In this document: positions 51,318 to 59,401 of the stretch, in pieces
How the letters are laid out: the number at the start of each line of letters is the position of its first letter
Numbering within the stretch: the stretch's first letter is position 1
Source: Haloarcula laminariae
Lineage (GTDB): Archaea > Halobacteriota > Halobacteria > Halobacteriales > Haloarculaceae
Assembly (NCBI RefSeq): GCF_025457605.1
Contig: NZ_JAMZFY010000001.1
Location: forward strand, 1,240,001-1,304,000
Length of the DNA stretch: 64,000 nucleotides
Direction: 5' to 3'
Notes under the pieces: generated by a model
Told to the model about the DNA's origin: nothing
The model's database searches: none
Seen by the model: the letters and a program-made list of their open reading frames with translations, nothing else
Position numbers and translations under genes: made by a program

Positions 51318-52061
51318 TCAGAGGTAGCCGCCGTCCCACTCGTCGGCCAGGTGGACGTTGCCACAGTCCCCACACTCCAGTCGGTCGAGGCCGTCGGCGG
51401 TCACGTCGGTACTCCCGCACTGCGAGCAGAAGTAGCCGTGGGCCGACTCCCGGTCCTCGGTGACGAACGTGCGGAAAAACGGCGCCTCACGGCCGGGAAT
51501 CGGTTCCTCGCGGTCGAGCGGGCGGTCCTCGCCGTCGGCGTCGACCGTCTCGGGAACCGGGACGGCCGGCTCGTTGAGCTCCTCGTTCCGGTCGCCCTCG
51601 GCGTAGACCGTCAGCCCGAACTCGTGTCCGCCGACTTCGAGCGAATCGCGGCCCTGTTCGGCGAGGCCGAACTGCTCGCAGAACCCCCCGCCCTCGACGG
51701 CGGCGTCGAGGACCTCCCAGGTGAGGGGTCGGTCGCCGTGCTCCGAACGTAGTCGCTCGATAAGCGCCGTCGCGATACCCTGCCCGCGGGCTTCCGGGTC
51801 GACGTGGAGCCAGCGGATGCGCCCGTCCGCCGTGCCGTCGAGGAACCCCGACAGAATCGTCTCGTCGTCGACCTCCGCCTCGGCTGCGAGGAACCAGCCG
51901 TCCGATTCGGACAGCCGGTCCTCAAGCGCCTCCGACGAGAACGCTTGCTCGATTATCGTCGCTATCTCCTCGGGGCTGAGCGCGAACGAAGAGTTGAACG
52001 AACTCTCCGCGATGCGCTCGATACGCTCGCTGTCGGACGGTGTCGCCTCTCGGATATCCAT
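51318..52061 (-). CDS. GNAT-family N-acetyltransferase with C-terminal zinc ribbon
   Basis: This is a 247-residue protein. Residues 1-155 are a GNAT domain (MDIREATPSDSERIERIAE, acetyl-CoA loop ARGQGIATALIERL). Residues 210-247 are a zinc ribbon CSQCGSTDVTADGLDRLECGDCGN. GNAT enzymes move an acetyl group from acetyl-CoA to an amine; the acceptor is unknown. The ribbon may recruit it to protein or nucleic acid. It lies just outside the ORB array of the replication origin. Confidence 0.85.
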   Translation of the reverse strand: MDIREATPSDSERIERIAESSFNSSFALSPEEIATIIEQAFSSEALEDRLSESDGWFLAAEAEVDDETILSGFLDGTADGRIRWLHVDPEARGQGIATALIERLRSEHGDRPLTWEVLDAAVEGGGFCEQFGLAEQGRDSLEVGGHEFGLTVYAEGDRNEELNEPAVPVPETVDADGEDRPLDREEPIPGREAPFFRTFVTEDRESAHGYFCSQCGSTDVTADGLDRLECGDCGNVHLADEWDGGYL

Positions 52062-52229
52062 AGCGGTTATTGACAGTCCGTAAACAAAAGTAACCGTCCA
52101 AAACTCGCCCCCACGGCCGTCGCGTTCGCGGCGACGCTGCCGCGACGACGGACCGACAGACGTGTGCGAAGCGTTCGGTCGAGGTTACCGCCGGTTCGGC
52201 GACGGAACAGCAACTCCCCCGGAACGAGC

Positions 52230-52653
52230 TAACAACGGAACCGGTGGGGTTCATCTCCCCGGAGTCGGCTAACAGCGGAAGCGATGGTGTCGTGAGAGCG
52301 GCGCTAACAGCGGAACCAGTGGGGGTGTCGGTTCGCGGTAACAACGGGTCCGGCGGGCGTATGGGCCTGCAGGAACAGCGGAGCCGCGGGAATAGCAGTC
52401 CGTGGTAACAGCGGAACCGGTGGGGTAGACTTTCCGGACCACCCGATCGCTGACCTCACCGACGCCGTCCGAGGCTAACAGCGGAACCAGTGGGGTGAGA
52501 GCGGCGAGCGGGCAATAACAGCGGAACCAGTGGGGTAACCCCGCCCGATAAGTGACCTTACTCACTGACGGAGGGGGAAAGGTATCGTTACTCGATTCCT
52601 GAGCGACGACGAAAGCGAGGCATTCGACCCGCTAACAGCGGAACCGGTGGGGT
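52230..52653 (+). repeat. Array of ORB-like repeats downstream of orc1/cdc6
   Basis: Copies of AACAGCGGAACC(A/G)GTGGGGT, usually preceded by T, occur in one orientation at 52230-52250, 52305-52326, 52406-52426, 52476-52496, 52516-52536 and 52633-52653; weaker copies are at 52270-52290, 52339-52360 and 52373-52392. The last intact copy touches the stop codon of the orc1/cdc6 gene. The same sequence flanks the origin upstream of that gene. The whole interval 52062-52652 contains no gene. Such a downstream ORB-rich block was described for one Haloarcula hispanica origin as negatively controlling initiation by titrating the initiator. Confidence 0.9.
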
Positions 52654-53840
52654 CAGGGGGTCGCGTCGAGTATCTCGGAGAGCCCCGTCTTCACCGAGGA
52701 GACGGACTGTTCCAGCTCGTGTTCCTTGTACTTCCCGCCGCCCTTGCCGCGGTTGAACTCCGTCGATGAGATGATTCCCAACTGGTCCAGTTCGCCCAGA
52801 TAATCGCGCACGGACCGCAGCGAGACCGGGTCCATGCCGTTCTCGTTTGCCACCTGCTGGTAGGCCGCCAGGATGTCCTTCGTGCGGGCCGGCGTCTCGT
52901 TTCGTTCCGCGAGCAGCGTCAGCGCATACAGAACGAGCTGTCCGTGGTCGGAGTAGTTCCTGATACCCTCGACCACCTGGTCGGTCTGGAGTCGCTGTCG
53001 GGCCTCGCGAACGTGTGCCTCGGTGACGAGGTCGTCGTTGTACTCCCGGGCGAGGTCACCGGCTTCGAGCAGGAGGTCCAGCGCCTGACGCGCGTCCCCG
53101 GAGTCCTTGGCACCGTAGGCGGCACACATCTGGACGACGCCGTCGTCGAGGACGCCCGACTTGAACGCGACCGAGTCCCGTTGCTGGAGAACGAGCTGTA
53201 GCTCCTGGGCGTCGTACGCCGAGAAGGAGACCTCCTTCTCACAGAGGCTCGAGCGGACCTTCGAGGAGAGCTGGTTCCTGAAGTCGAGGTCGTTGGAGAT
53301 ACCGATGACACCGAGTTTCGCGTCGGTCACGTCGCCGTTCGACCGCGCCCGCGGGAGCTTATACAGGAGCGAGTCGTCCTGGATGTGGTCGACCTCGTCT
53401 AAGACGATGAGGACCGTGCCGCCGACCTCGTTGAGCTCCTCGAAGAGGAACTGGTAGACCGAAGCCTGCGGGTATCCGGTGTTCGATATCTGCTTTGCGG
53501 GGTCGCGGAGCTCGTTGACGAGGGCGACGGCGGCCTGGTAACTCGAGTTGAGCCCGTCGCAGTTTATCTCGATAGTGTGGAGGTCGAGTTCGGGGACGTC
53601 CGCCGCGTCGCGTTTGAGCGCGTTGAGGAGATATCGGGTCGCGGCCGTCTTTCCGACGCCGCTCTTGCCGTAGAGGAAGATGTTTGACGGGCTTTCGTTG
53701 TTGATGACCGGTTGCAACGCGGCGTGATACCGCTGGAGCTCGTTGTCGCGGCCCACGAGTTCTTCCGGCGTCCACTCCTCCAGCAGCGCCTCACGCTTCT
53801 CGAAAATCGACGACGTCGGCGTAAACGAGAGGTCACTCAT
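52653..53840 (-). CDS. cdc6: Orc1/Cdc6 family replication initiator
   Basis: This 395-residue AAA+ initiator has Walker A GKSGVGKT (58-65), Walker B IVLDEVD (146-151) and sensor-1 region KLGVIGISNDLDF. An arginine-bearing lid ARQALDLLLEAGDLA follows, and the C-terminal winged helix (about 300-395) contains NGMDPVSLRSVRDYLGELDQLGII. It binds origin recognition boxes and loads MCM helicase. ORB-like repeats lie on both sides of the gene, so it is almost surely the cognate initiator. Its promoter (TATATAAAA at 53922-53914) sits next to an ORB, suggesting autoregulation. Confidence 0.95.
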   Translation of the reverse strand: MSDLSFTPTSSIFEKREALLEEWTPEELVGRDNELQRYHAALQPVINNESPSNIFLYGKSGVGKTAATRYLLNALKRDAADVPELDLHTIEINCDGLNSSYQAAVALVNELRDPAKQISNTGYPQASVYQFLFEELNEVGGTVLIVLDEVDHIQDDSLLYKLPRARSNGDVTDAKLGVIGISNDLDFRNQLSSKVRSSLCEKEVSFSAYDAQELQLVLQQRDSVAFKSGVLDDGVVQMCAAYGAKDSGDARQALDLLLEAGDLAREYNDDLVTEAHVREARQRLQTDQVVEGIRNYSDHGQLVLYALTLLAERNETPARTKDILAAYQQVANENGMDPVSLRSVRDYLGELDQLGIISSTEFNRGKGGGKYKEHELEQSVSSVKTGLSEILDATP

Positions 53841-53876
53841 TCGAGTCAGTGTGTGAGAGGGAGGGACTTAACCTTT

Positions 53877-53908
53877 GCTTCCGCTGCTTCCGTTGCTTCC
53901 GCTGTTGC
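53877..53908. repeat. Short tandem repeats in the orc1/cdc6 leader
   Basis: Three imperfect 9-base units GCTTCCGCT, GCTTCCGTT and GCTTCCGCT run in tandem and end GTTGC. They resemble the right half of the ORB (TTCCGCTGTT) and lie between the TATA element and the start codon, near the expected transcript start. Confidence 0.5.
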
Positions 53909-53913
53909 TAGTC

Positions 53914-53922
53914 TTTTATATA
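53914..53922 (-). promoter_or_regulatory. TATA element of orc1/cdc6
   Basis: The minus strand reads TATATAAAA. A transcript would begin near 53890, giving about 50 bases of leader before the ATG at 53840. An ORB starts 7 bases upstream of the element. Confidence 0.65.
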
Positions 53923-53928
53923 GCTCCG

Positions 53929-53949
53929 ACTCCACCGGTTCCGCTGTTA
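53929..53949 (-). repeat. Origin recognition box 1
   Basis: Minus-strand TAACAGCGGAACCGGTGGAG matches the downstream array except at the G-string end. It lies next to the orc1/cdc6 promoter. Confidence 0.8.
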
Positions 53950-53992
53950 TCCGGAGACGCTTCTGACCAGGATGTCGGCCGGACGGACACCC

Positions 53993-54013
53993 ACCCCACT
54001 GGTTCCGCTGTTA
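53993..54013 (-). repeat. Origin recognition box 2
   Basis: Minus-strand AACAGCGGAACCAGTGGGGT is a full match to the consensus. It marks the left edge of the putative unwinding region. Confidence 0.85.
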
Positions 54014-54187
54014 GCGATGCGAAGGCAAGCGGGTTGAACGCAGTGAGGTGACCTATTATCGGAAAAAGGCCGAAGGAACGGTGACGTTACCAGTACGAGT
54101 TGGAGTAAGTTTCTAGAGCTAGTGAATAACGTTAAATACCTTCCCTGTAAAACATACCCGTACACCGTTCTTCACAGAATGACAAAG

Positions 54188-54207
54188 CACCCCCTCCCAT
54201 GGGGGTG
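54188..54207. repeat. G-rich inverted repeat inside the origin
   Basis: Arms CACCCCC (54188-54194) and GGGGGTG (54201-54207) are perfect complements around TCCCAT. It lies between the AT-rich stretch and the right-hand ORB. A G-rich inverted repeat between inverted ORBs was reported to enhance another haloarchaeal origin. Confidence 0.7.
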
Positions 54208-54226
54208 GTGCCGTTCTTCTCTCCGC

Positions 54227-54247
54227 TAACAGCGGAACCAGTGGGGT
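54227..54247 (+). repeat. Origin recognition box 3
   Basis: Plus-strand AACAGCGGAACCAGTGGGGT is a full match to the consensus, facing boxes 1 and 2 across the AT-rich region. Confidence 0.85.
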
Positions 54248-54351
54248 GGGTGTGTCCCCTTTCAATCGTGTGACTCCGACCTCTTGTCCGGTCCCGAAAC
54301 ACCTCCCGATGGTGGCTCCTCTGGTCCTCGCCCGGCACGCAGAACGCTCGT

Positions 54352-54729
54352 TTACAATACGCGAAAGAGGATGATCGCGAAGCTGACGAACACGCCGATG
54401 CCGACGAAGACGTAGATCCGGTCCGATTCGGTCTCGAGTCCCCGTGACAGCTCGTGGACGATGATTCCCAGGGAGAGGAAAAACAACACTATCACCGATA
54501 GCATCAGAAAGCGGTAAGCGAGTGTGATCTGGAGGCCGAGAAAGCCACCGAGGAACAGGAGCATCGCGGCTATCATCGCCGTGAGCAGTCCCAGTATCCC
54601 CATCCCACCGACGAACACCCGATACCGCCGGTCGTCCTCGTTAGTTACGGAGTTGATCGCGAAGTTCGTAATCAGAACGATAACCGGGAACACGACGGCA
54701 GCCATCTGTATCTGTGTCGTATCAATCAT
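54352..54729 (-). CDS. Four-helix membrane protein
   Basis: This 125-residue protein has four predicted membrane segments (QMAAVVFPVIVLITNFAI, GMGILGLLTAMIAAMLLFLGG, FLMLSVIVLFFLSLGIIVH and IYVFVGIGVFVSFAIILF) with short charged loops. It has no recognised family. It starts MIDTTQIQ and is transcribed towards the origin. Confidence 0.65.
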   Translation of the reverse strand: MIDTTQIQMAAVVFPVIVLITNFAINSVTNEDDRRYRVFVGGMGILGLLTAMIAAMLLFLGGFLGLQITLAYRFLMLSVIVLFFLSLGIIVHELSRGLETESDRIYVFVGIGVFVSFAIILFRVL

Positions 54730-54949
54730 TGGACTGAACCACCACGCTGTTCGAATCTCCTCGTCTCTCTGTGATATCCCTAGTCGTTTCAGATGTGCCG
54801 CCGTCGCTCGTCACGTACGTACCACCGTCCCGAACTGGTCCGGTCGGCCTCGGACTGTCTCATCTCTGTCTCCTCCGCTCACGCGTGGTATCCCGGCGGA
54901 GAGCAGGGCTTGGCGAAGGACTAAGTAACCGACCCTCCATTCCCACGTC

Positions 54950-55291
54950 ATGAGCGAGAGTTCGGGGACCGACGACACGACGCTCGACTCGGTCGGTTTC
55001 GACATGGACATCGGTAACGGGCGAACCGAAATCCGGGTCACGGGCGACCGCGACACGGCGGTCATCGTCCGGTCGGAGTCGGGGGAGAAGATATACCTCC
55101 CGCCGGAGGACTTTGACCGCGAACCCGACGGTAGCGCCTACGATAGCCCCTACGAGCCCCGAAGCGGCGCCCAGGAGAGCCCGTACTCGACCCATCCCGA
55201 CGCCTCGTCCGTCACCGGAATGGAACCGACGGCAGGCGGCTACTTCATCGTCCATCCGGAGCCGGTAACCGACGTTCGCTTTCTCCGCTAG
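54950..55291 (+). CDS. Small uncharacterised haloarchaeal protein
   Basis: This 113-residue acidic protein has a beta-rich start (SVGFDMDIGNGRTEIRVTGDRDTAVIVRSESGEKIYLPPEDF), a Ser/Tyr/Pro-rich linker with repeated SPY (DSPYEPRSG, ESPYSTHP), and a final strand pair GYFIVHPEPVTDVRFL. It looks like a small two-piece beta domain. No function can be named. It lies between the origin and the alpha-glucan genes. Confidence 0.7.
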   Translation: MSESSGTDDTTLDSVGFDMDIGNGRTEIRVTGDRDTAVIVRSESGEKIYLPPEDFDREPDGSAYDSPYEPRSGAQESPYSTHPDASSVTGMEPTAGGYFIVHPEPVTDVRFLR

Positions 55292-55331
55292 TCTCTCTCG
55301 CCGGCGCCGATAGCCGGCCGACCGGTCGGCA

Positions 55332-56381
55332 CTACTCGGTTATTTCCTTGTAGAACGCCACGTGTTCGTCGGCGACGTCCTCCCAGGTCCGCTCCTCGTA
55401 CTCGATGGGCGTATCGAGGGAGAGCGCGTGCTCGATGCCGTCGGCGATGGAGTCGGAGTCGGGTTCGACTTCGATTACACAGTCGTCCGGAAGCAGTTCC
55501 GCGGCGCCGCTCTCGCAGGCGACGACGCGGGTCCCGACTGACAGCGACTCGACGATGGTGATACCGAAGGGCTCGGCGAGCGAGGGCGAGACGAACAGGT
55601 CGGCGCTGGCGTAGTAGTCCCCGAGCTCCTCCTGTGCGAGGTACCCGGCGAAGATGACCTCGTCGTCGATGCCGAGCAGTTCGGTGAACCGCCTGAGCTG
55701 GTCGGTCAGGTGGCCGGTCCCGCCCAGTACGAGCGTCAGGTCGTCACGGCGGAGCTTCGAGAGCCCATAGAGGAGGTACGACAGCCCCTTCTGGTCGGTG
55801 TGTCGGCCCACGAAAAAGAGCATCTTCCCGTCGATGCCGAGTTCGGCTTTGATGTCCTTCCCGGTCGGCTCGACGGACGAGAAACCGTTGTAGATGACCC
55901 GTGCGTCGGCGTCGTAGAACTCCCGGATACGGCGTCGGGTAAACTCGCTGACGGCGATGAGGTGGTCCGACCGGTTGGCCACGCGCTGTTCGGTCTGGAC
56001 CTCCCGCTCCGGCGGGTTTACGTTCCGGTCCTGGGAGAGGGAGTGAAAGGAGGTGACCCACTCGATGTCCGTCGTCGAGGCGGCCCGCGTCCCGGGATTG
56101 TATCCGAACCAGTCGTTCGTGTGGATGATGTCGAAGTCGGCGGCGATATCGGCGAAATCGCCCGCCAGCCGACCGATACGCGTGATGATGTCGCCCTGGC
56201 CCGTCGGGACACCGTGGATACCCGGCCTGTCCTCGGGGGCGTACTCGTCCGGTAACACCAGCTCGAACTGTACGTCGTCACGCGGTTCGAGCTGTTCGTA
56301 CAGCTCCCCTACGACCGTATCGAGCCCGCCTGTGATATTCGGTGGAAACCCCCAGCCGAGCATCAAAACTTTCGGTGGCAT
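55332..56381 (-). CDS. GT4-family glycosyltransferase, possible glycogen-type synthase
   Basis: This 349-residue GT-B fold enzyme has an N-terminal GWGFPPNITGGLDTVVGELY, which recalls the KxGGL loop of glycogen and starch synthases, FDIIHTNDWFGYNPG, and a C-terminal donor site SPSLAEPFGITIVESLSVGT with the E-x7-E motif. With malQ and a double GH15 enzyme nearby, alpha-glucan synthesis is plausible. A different sugar transfer, such as glycolipid or exopolysaccharide synthesis, cannot be excluded. Confidence 0.8.
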   Translation of the reverse strand: MPPKVLMLGWGFPPNITGGLDTVVGELYEQLEPRDDVQFELVLPDEYAPEDRPGIHGVPTGQGDIITRIGRLAGDFADIAADFDIIHTNDWFGYNPGTRAASTTDIEWVTSFHSLSQDRNVNPPEREVQTEQRVANRSDHLIAVSEFTRRRIREFYDADARVIYNGFSSVEPTGKDIKAELGIDGKMLFFVGRHTDQKGLSYLLYGLSKLRRDDLTLVLGGTGHLTDQLRRFTELLGIDDEVIFAGYLAQEELGDYYASADLFVSPSLAEPFGITIVESLSVGTRVVACESGAAELLPDDCVIEVEPDSDSIADGIEHALSLDTPIEYEERTWEDVADEHVAFYKEITE

Positions 56382-56607
56382 ATCAGTAACCCGTATTCGT
56401 AAATCACGTCAATGCGGTAAATACGTTTGTGGTGGGCGGAGGGGACGGCATTTCCGCCGTTCCGCCTCCGCTACCGGGAGTCCACACCGGCCGTAACTGC
56501 GGAACGATGTCGGCGGTAATACCCCCCAACAAAGCCGACGCTGTCGGTTAGTCAGTTGGCTCGCAGCCGAGGAGTATCTCTTTGATGCTGGGGCGCCTGG
56601 ACTGTCT

Positions 56608-56979
56608 ATGGCGCGGAACCCATCGCTCGACTCGGAGCTGACGGCGGCCGAAGCGGCGACGCTGGACCGGGTCCACACTGTGACGCGGCTGCTCGACGAA
56701 GCGGTCCGAATCCCCGGGACCGACTTCCGTATCGGTCTGGACCCGCTCTTGAGCATCCTGCCGGTCGCGGGAGACGCCGTCGGCGCGGCCCTCTCGCTGT
56801 ATCCGATAGCGGAGGCCTATCGGCTGGGGACGCCAAAGCGCACGCTCGCCGCGATGCTGGGGCTGGTCACGATAGACGCCGTCGTCGGCTCCGTTCCGGT
56901 CCTCGGGTCGGTGTTCGACGCCTTCTGGAAAGCCAACCGGTGGAACTACCGGCTCCTCGAACGCCACCTCGGCGGCTAG
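56608..56979 (+). CDS. DUF4112 family membrane protein
   Basis: This 123-residue protein matches DUF4112: RIPGTDFRIGLDPLLSILPVAGDAVGAALSLYPI then TPKRTLAAMLGLVTIDAVVGSVPVLGSVFDAFWKANRWNYRLLERHL. Two hydrophobic stretches carry conserved Pro-Gly-Asp turns. The function of the family is unknown. It lies 73 bases before malQ on the same strand. Confidence 0.88.
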   Translation: MARNPSLDSELTAAEAATLDRVHTVTRLLDEAVRIPGTDFRIGLDPLLSILPVAGDAVGAALSLYPIAEAYRLGTPKRTLAAMLGLVTIDAVVGSVPVLGSVFDAFWKANRWNYRLLERHLGG

Positions 56980-57051
56980 ACCGGCCGCGTGCCGCTGTTG
57001 CCTCTTATGCCGGACAATAGCTTGAAATAGCTGTGCTTGGAAGCCGAAGGT

Positions 57052-58542
57052 ATGCGTTTCGAACGACAAAGTGGTGTATTTCTCCATCTCACGTCGCTCC
57101 CCGGCCCCCATGGCGTCGGCGACCTCGGCGCCGGCGCCCGGGAGTTCATCGACTTCCTCGCGGCGGCCGACCAATCGCTGTGGCAGTTCTGTCCCCTGGG
57201 TCCGACCTCGGGCGCCCACGGCAACTCCCCGTATCAGGCGTACTCGGCCTTCGCCGGGAACCCGATTCTGGTCGACCTCCGGGACCTCGCCGACCGCGGT
57301 TATCTCGACGAGGGCGACCTCGACCCGCCGGACGCGGCTTCCCGCCACGAGGTCCGGTACGACCGCATCACCGAGTTCAAGGAGTCGAAACTCCGCTCGG
57401 CCTACGAGCGCTTCGATGCCGACCCGAACGGCGACGACAGGGACGTCTTCGAGGCCTTCTGTGCGGCACAGTCGGAGTGGCTCGACGACTACGCGCTGTT
57501 TATCTCGCTGAAAGCCGAGTTCGACGGTCGACTCTGGACCGAGTGGCCCGAAGAAATCGTCACCCGCGACCCCGACGCGCTTGAGGACCGCCGCGAGCAA
57601 CTCGCCGACGAGATACGGTACCACAAGTTCGTCCAGTGGGTGTTCGACGAGCAGTGGCAGGCCATGGCCGACTACGCCGCGGACCACGGCGTCAAACTGG
57701 TCGGGGACCTTCCCATCTACGTGGCGCTCGACTCGGCGGACGTCTGGTCTGCGCCCGACGTCTTCCGGCTCGACGAGAACAACCAGCCCACCGAGGTCGC
57801 CGGCGTGCCGCCCAACCCGGGCGACGACGGCCAGCGCTGGGGCAACCCCGTCTACGACTGGGACACCTGCAGGGACAACGACTTCGCGTGGTGGCGCCGG
57901 CGGTTCGACCGCCTCTTCGAGCAGGTCGACATCGCACGTATCGACCACTTCAAGGGGTTCGACGAGTTCTGGGCCATCCCCGCCGAGGCCGACAGCCCCG
58001 CCGCCGGGCAGTGGCGCGAGGGGCCGGGTCGGGAGTTCTTCGACCGGATGCGCGACCACCTCGGGGAACTGCCCTTCCTCGTCGAGGACCTGGGCTTTCT
58101 CGACGAGCGCATCGCGTCGCTGCGTGACCACTACGACTTCCCGGGGATGCGCGTCCCGCAGTACGCCGACTGGTGCGAGCAGGGCCACATGTACCAGCCG
58201 ATGCACTACCCCGAGCAGTCGGTGGGGTACACGAGCACGCACGACACCGACACCGTCGTCGGTTACTGGCGCGAACTCGGCGACCGCCAGCGGGACTGTC
58301 TCAAGCACAACCTCGGGGCCGACGGGGAGGGCATCGAGTGGGACATCATCGAGGCCGTCTGGAACTCGAACGCTGTCATCGCGATGACGACGATGCAGGA
58401 CCTCCTGGGGCTCGACAGCGAGGCCCGCTTCAACACCCCGGGCACGGCCACCGGCAACTGGCGCTGGCGGGTCACCACGGACGGGTTCGACGACGACATC
58501 GCTACCGAGCTGATGTTGGTTACCGACCGGACGATTCGGTAA
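57052..58542 (+). CDS. malQ: 4-alpha-glucanotransferase (GH77, MalQ)
   Basis: This 496-residue GH77 enzyme moves maltodextrin segments between glucan chains. The N-terminal RFERQSGVFLHLTSLPGPHGVGDLG, the middle GDLPIYVALDSADVWSAPDVF, nucleophile Asp298 in RIDHFKGFDEFWAIP, acid/base Glu in VEDLGFLDE (near 345) and TGNWRWRV at the end are all typical. The ATG at 57052 starts at the conserved N-terminus; a TTG 15 bases upstream is unlikely. Confidence 0.94.
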   Translation: MRFERQSGVFLHLTSLPGPHGVGDLGAGAREFIDFLAAADQSLWQFCPLGPTSGAHGNSPYQAYSAFAGNPILVDLRDLADRGYLDEGDLDPPDAASRHEVRYDRITEFKESKLRSAYERFDADPNGDDRDVFEAFCAAQSEWLDDYALFISLKAEFDGRLWTEWPEEIVTRDPDALEDRREQLADEIRYHKFVQWVFDEQWQAMADYAADHGVKLVGDLPIYVALDSADVWSAPDVFRLDENNQPTEVAGVPPNPGDDGQRWGNPVYDWDTCRDNDFAWWRRRFDRLFEQVDIARIDHFKGFDEFWAIPAEADSPAAGQWREGPGREFFDRMRDHLGELPFLVEDLGFLDERIASLRDHYDFPGMRVPQYADWCEQGHMYQPMHYPEQSVGYTSTHDTDTVVGYWRELGDRQRDCLKHNLGADGEGIEWDIIEAVWNSNAVIAMTTMQDLLGLDSEARFNTPGTATGNWRWRVTTDGFDDDIATELMLVTDRTIR

Positions 58543-58685
58543 CCACCCCCTGCTCTCGGATACCCGGTCGAAGCGCCGCACCCGATGCGAGCCCGTCGCT
58601 GTCGAAGGCAGCCCGAGTCCACTCTATCCCACGTCGAGTGACCGCCGTCGGGTCGCGCGCTCCGCGTAGCGCAGTGCGGGCTCGT

Positions 58686-59093
58686 TCAATACGCGTCGAC
58701 GATGTCGATATCCAGGAGCTCGCGAACCGGGCCCTTGTCGAAATCGTTCCTGTCCGCGGTCGCCAACGTCGCCTGGTGCTGGCGTGCCGTTGCGGCGATG
58801 AGGAGGTCGACACCGTCGAGTGAGATACCGGCGTCATCGAGCGAGGTTTCCATGCTGGCCGCCTCCGCCGCGGTGTCGGCATCGAACGGGAGCACGTCGT
58901 CGACGGCCTGGGTCAGCTGGTGGCGCCGGGCGCGCTGTTTTGACTGGCTCTCGTAGTAGCTCAGGAATTCGTAGAGGACCAGCGCCGAGATGCCCCACGG
59001 TTCACTCCGGTGGGCCGAGAGATAGTCGAGAACGGCTTCATCCGGGTCCGGGCGCGCGTACTTTCGGACGATGTTGTTGTCGAGGAGAATCAT
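58686..59093 (-). CDS. vapC: PIN-domain ribonuclease toxin (VapC-like)
   Basis: This 135-residue PIN-domain protein has acidic residues Asp5 (LLDNNIV), Glu42 (VLYEFL), Asp96 (VDLLIAATA) and Asp114/Asp117 (ATADRNDFDK), the set needed for metal-dependent RNA cleavage. It overlaps the upstream antitoxin gene by 4 bases, the usual order. It would act on tRNA or rRNA when the antitoxin is lost. Confidence 0.88.
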   Translation of the reverse strand: MILLDNNIVRKYARPDPDEAVLDYLSAHRSEPWGISALVLYEFLSYYESQSKQRARRHQLTQAVDDVLPFDADTAAEAASMETSLDDAGISLDGVDLLIAATARQHQATLATADRNDFDKGPVRELLDIDIVDAY

Positions 59094-59317
59094 TCCACGC
59101 CCGATGGCCGGGATTCGAACGACTCGTTGAGCTCCTCGCGTCTCTGTTTCATGTGCTCCTCGACGCCCTCCTCGGCGAATCCGGCCATCTCACGCACGTC
59201 CTCCTCAGTCCGGGTGATTGCGAGCCGGTCGAGCAGTTCGTCGAACGTCTCCCCTTCGCGCTTCACCGCTTCGAGTTTGGCTTTCGTCTCCTCGGAGATG
59301 CGAATTGACGAACTCAT
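59090..59317 (-). CDS. vapB: VapB-type antitoxin
   Basis: This 75-residue protein begins MSSSIRISEETKAKLEAVKREGETFDELLDRLA, a ribbon-helix-helix pattern used to bind its own promoter. A charged C-terminal part follows (FAEEGVEEHMKQRREELNE) to wrap the toxin. The ATG at 59317 is chosen because the RHH strand starts there. First gene of the pair. Confidence 0.85.
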   Translation of the reverse strand: MSSSIRISEETKAKLEAVKREGETFDELLDRLAITRTEEDVREMAGFAEEGVEEHMKQRREELNESFESRPSGVE

Positions 59318-59401
59318 ATCGAATACAATGTATTCGAGCGGGTTAGTGATTGCGCCGACACGGGTCAAAAACCGGACCGCCGGCGCTCGCTCCGTCGCCG
59401 A

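Larger units (their letters stand above)
53929..54247. other. Replication origin: inverted ORBs around an AT-rich region
   Basis: Two ORBs on the minus strand (53929-53949, 53993-54013) face one on the plus strand (54227-54247). Between them 54040-54180 is much richer in A+T than the surroundings (for example AATAACGTTAAATACC and TGTAAAACATACC), fitting a duplex-unwinding element. A G-rich inverted repeat at 54188-54207 lies inside. The orc1/cdc6 gene is adjacent. This is the normal haloarchaeal oriC design. Confidence 0.88.

Noticed and set aside
52230-54247. Repeat series considered as a CRISPR array
   Set aside because: Spacing is irregular, spacers are not of equal size, copies occur in both orientations around an orc1/cdc6 gene, and no cas genes are present. 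Origin recognition boxes explain it.
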